From contig NC_079211.1 of NCBI RefSeq assembly GCF_029633865.1, positions 7,064,154 to 7,128,153 of the forward strand: DNA of 64,000 bases, in the 5' to 3' direction. Within the stretch, counting starts at the first letter, position 1, and each line of letters starts with the position of its first letter. A program made the position numbers and the translations under genes. Source of the stretch: Lampris incognitus. Taxonomy: Eukaryota > Chordata > Actinopteri > Lampriformes > Lampridae. The notes under the pieces are model-generated. The model saw only the letters and a program-made list of their open reading frames with translations, ran no database searches and was not told the DNA's origin. This document shows, in pieces, positions 56,186 through 64,000 of this stretch.

Positions 56186-58639
56186 ATAGCTTTTGCCCCG
56201 TCTTTTATTTAACCCGCCCCCTAACTACCAGCCTGGTGAGAGGCCGGAGACTTTACGTAAAACCAAAGGTTCAGCAGGTTGTTCACTATCGCAGAGAATA
56301 AACCAATAAATCGACATCTTGCGTAGGGAAAAGGGGAGCAAGTGTGGAAACAACCTCTTGAATTAAAAATCACATAACGGATATAAAAGTGGGAGCATTT
56401 CATTTATATATAGCTGGGGTATCAGATAGGGGGGGGGTTTACTGCATCGGATCGATGCAGAAAGCTTCAAGCGCACCGCTAGTCAAAGGAAAAACGTAGT
56501 AATCGATGTTCAGAAGTATTCCTGTGGCGGTCCAACCCTTGGTTATTTGGTCCATATAGTAAACCGCACATCTGAATACTAATGTTTGAGCCAAGGCCAA
56601 GGTTTGAACCTCACCAAGTGTTTTTTTTTAATTGAATATACACTACTGTGAAATCAGTCTCGATCCAAATGTTTAAACATCATTGCCAAGATGTTCATTA
56701 AAAATGGCCCAGGGGTGGATGTTTATTTGGCACGACGTCGTTTTCTACACTGACCACTGCTGAAGTGGTGAATTGATCCGTTCTCCATCCCCACTTACTC
56801 AGTAACGGAGAAGATGTTGACAGCCGGGGGAGAGTTGGGAGTCTTTTAACTGATTTAAAATTGTGTCGGCGTAAAATCACTACCATACGTCTGTGTGAAA
56901 TCAACAAAGATTTGACTTGGGAAGACTTCGCAGAGAGCACCCAAGGTCCCTGCAACACTCCCACACAGTAAGCCAAACCCGGACACTTACCCTGTTACCC
57001 TGGATACTGACCCTGTTATTTCTGCCTACTCTTGGAAGCGGAGCTACCAAATATTTCAGCATGGCCAAAGATATCATGATGTCAAGTCCCTATGACACCG
57101 GACACCAAAGACTCTCGAGTATTTCAGTATCCTGGGGTCTATACACGATGACCCCAGCTACCAGCTATGGATATGGCTTATATGGAATTTGATGCATGTG
57201 AAGAGAATTCTCAACATCAGATTCTTAGGGGTAATCCTGAGGACAGAACTGTGAAAGACCTGCTGTTTGCCTGGTTCTCTACGGAATGAAGGACTGCAGT
57301 CTGTCAACATTGGACCAAAGAGGACTTGGAAACATTCCCCGATCCAGCACACTAAATCTGTTTGGTAGTCTTTAAGGGGGCAGTGGTTAGAAACTGTGAA
57401 TGTGAGCCAAACTGATATACAGGAGAAACCAAGAGCAGATCTGGAGATTAAAAAAAAAGAAAAAGTGATGCTGACATTTGCTCTCAGTGAATGGAGTGGG
57501 GAGTGTCAACATATTCTGCACTTCAAATGTCACTGCTGCAGGTGCTGCTAAGAAGACCTCCATTCATCACGCAGATCAGAGCGAATAACTCGGAGGGAGT
57601 CGTCCGGTGAATTTCTGGCTTTTCCCAGTTGGTGTGATGCGTTCTCGGCAGTGGGAACATTCCAGCTTTGTGGCCGGCGTCCCATGTGGTTGTGGTTTGG
57701 GGGGTAGAAAACAGTTATGCATCTGTGACGCAAGCAGGAGGAAATTGCAGAGGCTTCCTGCACAACTGCGCGTTTGTACAACTTCCAGGTGGACGGCAGA
57801 ACGGTCTGCGGGAGTGTTTTCATTACAGCAAGTCCTCAGATTCACTGAAACTCGGGGATATGACTGAAACTCAGGGAAACGACGCAACAGCGCGCCCTGG
57901 AGGTGGGAAGGAGACTGGTTGAACCGACCGAGTACGCCATGGGAACGGTGAAATGTGGCGCAACAGTGCTCCCTGGCGGACATTAATAGCAATGCAACAG
58001 CAGCTATAGAGGCAGAGGCGAATGTTCCTGACTGCTGTCTTTGCCAACTTCTCCCAGAAAGTACAGCTGTTTAACCTCTTCAGTGACGTCTGTCACCGCT
58101 TTAGAGTGACATACACGCTCCCAATGTCCCTTCTTATGACAGTTGTTGCACTTCCTGTTCATTGCAGGACACTTCCGCTCATCGGTGTGCTGCGTCTTGC
58201 CGCACCTCCCGCATTCATCTACTATGTTGGTTGCAAGAGGGCTGCCACCATGACGCTGTCCGCCCTTTTTCTTGCGCCCCCAGTGGCCAAAAGACGGGAT
58301 TGCGGCCCCAGTGGCAACTAATACGTGTCCATATACACGTATTTCGGTCTCGCAAAAAAGTGTCCTCTGACACGTACGTATTGTGACGTAGTGTAGTTAA
58401 CACAAGTAAGCCAAACTCTGGGAAATATAACAGTAGTGAGATCTGAGTAAAGGCTCTATACAGAGGTTGGGGGGGGGGTTATAAATGATTTTATATACAT
58501 TTTAGTAAAGTGTCTATACAATGATTTAAGATGCTCTTACATACCTTTCCCAAAGTGATCTCTACAGACTCCAGCGTGTCCTGACTTGGGTCCATTTTGA
58601 CTCCAAACACGCGGTTCTGAGCCATACGGCGTCATGGAG
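56186..58639. other. Intergenic, no gene recognised
   Basis: Mostly unique. Open frames at 56917-57192 (+) and 57576-57992 (-) lack recognisable domains. G-runs at 56430-56438 and 58472-58480. Confidence 0.35.
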
Positions 58640-59161
58640 AACAATCCTTAACTCGTTCACCGTTATGAGCCACCACCTTCTGTCTCTTTCTCGACCTGAA
58701 TAGTTCGAACAACCCAAACACAGCACGCATATGGCCTTTCCCGTCTCCCACCACCGTTCCGTCGCTAGCTCTTACTGGTACGTAGCTGGTTGACCGCCAA
58801 GTGTTTCTCGAAAGCCCAGATTGAACGGAAGTGACGTCACGTGAAACCCAGCAATCCCCATTCTCCGACCTTATACACAATATAGTTGCATAACGGCAGA
58901 AAACAGCGATCAGTTTCATATGCAAATTGCCGTGACCATTAACTGGAGTTACAGCGGTCACGTGTACCGTTCACAGAGGATTTGGGGGTGTTTGCAATCA
59001 CAGCATTGTAAGATGGCGGCAGATGTACTCTTAGCCCCCCCCCCTCCGGTTCAGGGATGGCCGTTCCCTCTTCACATAGATGGCCTCTTTGACTCCCCGT
59101 TCAAGCAGCGTTCCTCCGTATCAAGGATGTGCACATCCTCATCCCTGAAAGAGAGGCCACT
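58640..59161 (-). pseudogene. Penelope-like element 3' fragment
   Basis: Minus strand reads DEDVHILDTEERC (GIY-YIG-associated region), then VHLPPSYNAVIANTPKSSVN, and a non-coding tail containing TGGTCACGGCAATTTGCATA. Frameshifts and a poly-C run (59035-59045) break it. Same family as 33390-33630. Confidence 0.65.
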
Positions 59162-59309
59162 GGCCTGTAGGTGGTGTAGACTGGAGTCCTGGCCTGTAGG
59201 TGGTGTAGACTGGAGTCCTGGCCTGTAGGTGGTGTAGACTGGAGTCCTGGCCTGTAGGTGGTGTAGACTGGAGTCCTGGCCTGTAGGTGGTGTAGACTGG
59301 AGTCCTGGT
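59162..59309. repeat. 29-bp minisatellite, five copies
   Basis: Unit GGCCTGTAGGTGGTGTAGAC plus TGGAGTCCT, starting at 59162, 59191, 59220, 59249 and 59278. The copies are virtually identical, so recent. It abuts the Penelope-like frame. Confidence 0.95.
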
Positions 59310-59937
59310 CTGGCGTGTTAGCTGTCCTGTGTTGTGTCATCCTCTTGGCCAGGTTCTGTTTAGTCCCCCCCCCCCCCCATGTACAAGTCACTGCAATCAT
59401 CCTGGCACTTTACTGCTCTGTTTGTGCCGGGGGACCGGATCCTTGGGCATGTTTTTGGAAAATACGCCTCTACTGTTCCGGCACTCCCACCACAGAATCA
59501 CCGGTTATTGTATAAAGTTTTTTTTTAGCAAAACTTTTAAATTAAAATGTAAGGTAATGAACTTCTGTATGGGTCCAGGGTCAGGTTTGGGGGATGCACT
59601 GCATCCACGTCTTTCCTGATTAGCCACGCTGGTACTGGTTTCAAACCTGTTCTCCATGGCTATTGCTGATATCCTGTGCACACAGCAAAACATACCACAC
59701 TACACTCGGTAAACACGTCCAAACACCACTGTACCACTGCACCTACACAACTAAATGTGGTGTTGATGCCATGTCTCAGTCAACGAGCCATAGAAGAAAA
59801 ACAAAAAACAAAACAAAAAAACCTCAAACCCAAACAGCAGTGGTGCAGCTCTACAGCCAAGACCCCGGTAGAGAACATGTAAATAAATGTTGGCTTGCTT
59901 CTGTTGTCAACCACAGACACCATATCCTGTAATATAC
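59310..59937. other. Intergenic
   Basis: Poly-C at 59366-59378 and poly-T at 59519-59526. No gene recognised. Confidence 0.4.
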
Positions 59938-60080
59938 TGTAACGTGCATGGATAAGCAGACACGTTGGTCCTCGACTAACGGGTCGGGCCCTTTAGTCGA
60001 CTGGTTAACGTTGTCGCTTGCGGTGTGGGGGACACGGGTTCGCGTCCCGGCTGTGGCGGCCCCGGACTGCCCCCCGAATT
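59938..60080 (+). mobile_element. D-family LTR-like tRNA-containing unit
   Basis: Starts TGTAACGTGCATGGATAAGC and aligns along its length with the TRIM LTR (shared AGACACGTT, CTAACGGGTC, CCCTTTAG, TGGTTA) and with the array units at 26.6-28.0 kb. B-box-like GGTTCGCGTCC at about 60039. Only one unit is present. Confidence 0.65.
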
Positions 60081-61049
60081 TGCTACAATACTCTAGAATA
60101 TGTGCCTTTTGTCCAAATCATCTTCCCTCTTCTTCTGTTAACATGCAGCATCTAACATCTGCTGTGGTCATTACGGAAATGACCCCCCATCGCACCAACG
60201 AGTCCACGTTATTTGAGAGAAGCGCTCACGGTGGCTTTAATGGGGCAGCATCACAGTGGGACGAGTGTGTTCGTTTGGGCTTCGTGTGTTTTCATTGTCC
60301 TCTGCTCATTACAGACTCCACATGTTCCTTCTCATCCCTCACTTCCTCGAGAGAAAACGCCTGGCTCTGAGTGGCCTTGATAACCCCCATCAGCCAAAGG
60401 AAACCAAACCACTTACACCACCACAAACTCTGGTCTTCATGTACTGTGACGTACAGGGTGTATTTTGAGGTAACCATATGGTTAAATAATTGTGGGTTAT
60501 TTTGTTTTCCTGAACGGGTCGTGTTTTTTTTTCAATCGTGATTTTGCCGTTGGAAACCGATCAAATTACAGATATATAATAATCATAAATATGTTTTCTT
60601 TGCGGCAAAATGGACTTTCAACGCACAGACCATCAACCCCCTAAAATACGGTGTACAGCAGCTTCCCAGCAGCCCGTTGAAACGTTCATGTGACGTGGTG
60701 TTGAGCTGCAGCACCACCTGGTGGTCGTAGGTTGAAAATGACGCGACAAAGTTATTTTCTTGAGGGTAAAATCCACGGCAAAAACAGAGCACCCTGTGTT
60801 AGTGTCTCTACTGTTCTCTACTCTTGACTGGTTGAATGAATTAATGAAAGACTGTGATAATATGTAGACAACAAATGGAAGGTTGATTTTCTCATTTTCT
60901 CTCAGATGAGGTTTAACGATAACGTCAGAGGAATAATGCAAGTAGTCAACTCTTTTGGGAGAGACTAGCTCATGAGCTGTGGGAAATAGTTTTAAAATAC
61001 TCTCGTGATGCTAAATCTATCTCTGTAGTCGGCGTGGGTGGTTATTACC
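60081..61049. other. Intergenic
   Basis: Unique sequence. The small open frames have no recognised domains. Confidence 0.35.
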
Positions 61050-61326
61050 AGTCCATTACAGGCTCCCCCCCCCCACCACCACACCACACCACACCACACC
61101 ACACCACACCACACACCACACCTAGGGACAGTTTAGTATGGCCGAGTCACCTGACCTACATGTCTTTGGACTGTGGGAGGAAACCCACGCAGACACAGGG
61201 AGAACATGCAAACTCCACACAGAGGACGACCCGGGACGAGCCCCAAGGTTGGACTACCCCGGGCTCGAACCCAGGACCTTCTTGCTGTGAGGGAACCGCG
61301 CTAACCCCTGCGCCACCGCGCCGCCC
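61050..61326 (-). repeat. SINE family B, head and mid body
   Basis: The (CCACA)n run at 61075-61118 replaces the usual (CA)n, followed by the B body up to the head (GCGCCACCGCGCCGCC on plus). The 3' tail is missing. Confidence 0.8.
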
Positions 61327-61460
61327 CCCCGTTTCTGGTTGAGAGTCTGAACTCTACTTGTAAAATGTATTCACTCTGAAGCGCCCTCTATAATTCCCAA
61401 TATTGCAACTAAACACGTCGTGTGCGACACATGTACACTTAATATTAGAAACACCAAAAT

Positions 61461-61800
61461 GAGGGGGCGCCTACCAACACAGGGATCGCCGGTTTGAATC
61501 CCCGTGTTGCCTCCGGCTTGGTCGGGCGTCCCTACAGACACAATTGGCCGTGTCTGCGGATGGGAAGCCGGATGTAGGTATGTGTCCTGATCGCTGCACT
61601 AGCGCCTCCTCTGGTTGGTCGGGGCGCCTGTTCGGGGGGGGGGATAGCGTGATCCTCCCATGTGCTACATCCCCCTGGTGAAACTCCTCACTATCAGGTG
61701 AAAAGAAGCAGCTGGCGACTCCACATGTATCGGAGGAGGCGTGTGGTAGTCTGCAGCCCTCCCAAGTATAATTAGGGGGGGGGAATCCACAAAAAAAGGT
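61461..61800 (+). repeat. tRNA-derived SINE, family A, 5'-truncated
   Basis: Begins at GCGCCTACCAACACAGGGAT, so the A box is lost; B-box variant GGTTTGAATCC. Complete body, and a tail of G-run then A-run near 61790-61797. Confidence 0.85.
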
Positions 61801-63032
61801 TAAAGAAATACCCAAATCAATGCTTTTTCTCTTCTCCGCTCTGCTTTTTCTCTCTTTTCACAGTCAAACGCTGCATGACGGGATGAGAAGAACAAAATGA
61901 TAACTCAGTCGTGGCCAGTGTGTCCTCGTGTTACTTGCTGAGAGACCTTCTGAGCCTTTCATATGTAGGAAAGAGTGAAGGAGGGAATGAATGAGTCTGG
62001 ACACACCTACCAAACAGTCAGACTGACCAGGTGAATCCAGGTGGAGTCTGGGGCCTACATAGGCCCCAGGTGGAGTCTGGGGCCTACGTCCACCTGGATT
62101 CACGTAGGCCCCAGCAGAGCAGTTGGTGCAAGAACTTTGTTTAAGAAAACCTTTTCTCGTGTGACAGGTTATAATCTCTGCTCCTCTTGTGTACCTTCTC
62201 ACAGGGGGTTTTAGGGCCTGGAGACTCTCGAGTCATCGATGGTAGGCCTGTAAGTGATTGACAATGGGAAAGAAAAAAAACTACAAGTTTATTTTCAGCA
62301 GAATATTGCCTCATTGTCGAGCGTGTCCAGGGACAGCTCCACCAATACGACCTTTCCTTCAGCCTGCTACAGCGGCGGCCCAGCGACTGGAGCCACATCT
62401 AGTCACACTTAGGGGGACGAGAAGGGGCGAGTTGTTTACCAGACATCTCAACACGGCTGTGGTGAGTCATGTCATGTCATGTCATGTCAAGTCATATCAA
62501 AAAAAATAAATTCTTTATTATCCTAGAGGAAATCTGTTGTCACAGCCTGTACATTAAAATAGAAGTTCACCTCCATACAAAGTCACATCTATACACTCAC
62601 ACCAGAACATGCATGATGTAGTACTAGTACCTACTATAACTACTATATGGACATGACATTCAGCAGGCTGAAGAATGAGGTGAGGGGTGTCCAGGGCCAT
62701 GTGATATTCTAAGTTACGGGGGGGGGGGGGTGATTTTGGAGGCGGTGTATGTTACACGTTTGAGTTTGTTTGTGTAGCAACAAGCCGTGCTGAAGTCAAG
62801 TCTCACCAGGTCAATCAAGCCACTAGTATAACAGTAAGACTGGCTTAGAGTACAACAGAACTTCACCACGGCAGCAGTCAACAGTTTGTGCACACAAGCA
62901 TCTCCTCGTAAACATGCAAGAATGGTATCAAGTGGCTCTCAGTCAGGGGTTCTCAATCAGGTCCTCAGGTACCACGACTTCTGCTGGTTTTCTTTTCTAC
63001 CAGTTAGCTGATTACACTCGCCTGTTTTCCAG
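61801..63032. other. Intergenic with small inverted repeat
   Basis: GTGAATCCAGGTGGA (62031-62045) and its complement at 62089-62103 enclose a tandem GGAGTCTGGGGCCTAC. (GTCAT)n at 62467-62489 and poly-G at 62718-62730. No gene recognised. Confidence 0.5.
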
Positions 63033-63041
63033 TTCTTCCAG

Positions 63042-63368
63042 CCATCCATCCATTATCCGAACCGCTTATCCTGCTCTCAGGGTCGCGGGGATGCTGGAGC
63101 CTATCCCAGCAGTCATTGGGAGGCAGGCGGGGAGACACCCTGGACAGGCTGCCAGGCCATCACAGGGCCGATACACACACATTCACACATAGGGACCACT
63201 TGGTGCAGCCGATTCACCTGACCTACATGTCTGTGGACTGTGGGAGGCAACCGAAGCACCAAGAGGAAACCCACACAGACATGAGGAGAACATGCAAACT
63301 CCACACAGAGGACGACCCCCAAGGTTGGACTACCCGGAGGCTCGGACCCAGGACCTTCTTGCTGTGAC
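63042..63368 (-). repeat. SINE family B with 9-bp target duplication
   Basis: CCATCCATCCATTATCCGAA tail and conserved body, ending in the middle of the head. Flanked by TTCTTCCAG at 63033-63041 and 63369-63377. Confidence 0.9.
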
Positions 63369-63377
63369 TTCTTCCAG

Positions 63378-64000
63378 CTAATGGTACTTTAACCTGAATG
63401 AAAGCTATGCCGCACACAAAGGGGTCCCTGTGGCCCCTCATAGTGCAGTCAGTGCAGTCAGGCACAAAATCACAACCCATTACAATTTTAGGGAGTAATC
63501 TTCCGGTATTTGTTGATTTCTACAGACTGTCCATACTGGACTGAACTGTACCCAATGCACCGGACACATTTTTAGCAATGTATTTCATTGTGTTATTCTA
63601 GTTGTGACGTCACAGCTGTACACGTTGACACGTTGGGTGTGGTTGTGGCCTGTTGAACCAACACGGCCAGGCCTGGTTTAGCCTCGTGGCTACAGAAACT
63701 AGCTCCTACAGAAAAATGTAAAAGGTTCAGACTCGAGTGGCCTTATTGATGAATGGAGTTTTAGAGTATTTGGACATAACACCTTCCAGAACCCAAAGAC
63801 TAAAAAAGATTCACAGCTGTACGGTCACATAACGTATGTCTTCGCCATGTAGCGTGTCTCGGCCCTGTGTCGCCCGTTCATTCTAAATGCCTTTTGCACT
63901 TCCGAGTGATGGAGGACGCTCGCAAATGTGGGGTGAGGAGAGCGAGCGGCGAATCTCTTTCAGATAAACCACTTATGGGGGTTTCAGACTTGGAGCAACA
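63378..64000. other. Intergenic
   Basis: No gene or repeat recognised to the window end. Confidence 0.4.

Noticed and set aside
56917-57192. A coding exon around 57000
   Set aside because: No recognisable protein family, and stop codons interrupt any extension on both sides.

Overview
The window looks like a piece of a teleost fish genome, probably a spiny-rayed (percomorph) fish. It holds two intact vertebrate genes, split exons with GT/AG borders, tRNA-headed SINEs with (GGAT)n or poly-A tails, RTE, L2 and Penelope-like retrotransposon remains, hAT and Tc1 debris and long microsatellites. I cannot name the species from sequence alone.

Two genes are well supported. At 22271-24255 (+) there is a complete six-exon cathepsin Z (ctsz) gene encoding 299 residues, with a TATA box, an inverted CCAAT box and an AATAAA signal. 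At 44527-45192 (+) there is an intact single-exon nanos1 gene of 221 residues. It has the N-terminal CNOT1-binding motif, the paired CCHC zinc fingers, and a 3' UTR of about 1.85 kb with two perfect Pumilio-type motifs. Everything else that looks coding is transposon wreckage, apart from one weak isolated candidate exon at 34658-34739 (-).

Layout: 1-22 kb is repeat-rich intergenic DNA with two large RTE retrotransposon remnants (about 5.4-8.5 kb + and 15.1-18.7 kb -), a hAT transposase relic (14.1-15.1 kb), a hAT-type non-autonomous element with an 8-bp target duplication (19.8-20.6 kb) and a 74-bp perfect palindrome (11.3 kb). ctsz lies at 22-24 kb. A tandem array of eight tRNA-like segments occupies 26.6-28.0 kb. 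30-36 kb is a retrotransposon graveyard (RTE, an unassigned LINE, CR1/L2, Penelope-like). 36.5-40 kb holds TRIM-like LTR elements, a second hAT relic and a Tc1 relic. 40.3-42.7 kb is a microsatellite and SINE complex. nanos1 and its CpG-rich surroundings span 43-47 kb, and 47-64 kb is mostly intergenic with nested SINEs and MITEs.

The most interesting signal is a family of very short LTR retrotransposons (TRIM type, about 345 bp). Terminal repeats of about 135-139 bp (TGT...ACA) flank an internal domain of about 102 bp. That domain opens with an 18-nt primer-binding site complementary to the 3' end, CCA included, of vertebrate tRNA-Leu(AAG/UAG). The terminal repeats themselves contain a tRNA-like block with Pol III A- and B-box-like sequences, so the element looks like an LTR/SINE chimera. 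One copy is nearly complete, one has a truncated 3' LTR, and two are solo LTRs. A related family forms the 185-bp-period array at 26.6-28.0 kb. Several nested insertions can be dated relative to one another from target-site duplications or empty-site comparisons inside the window.
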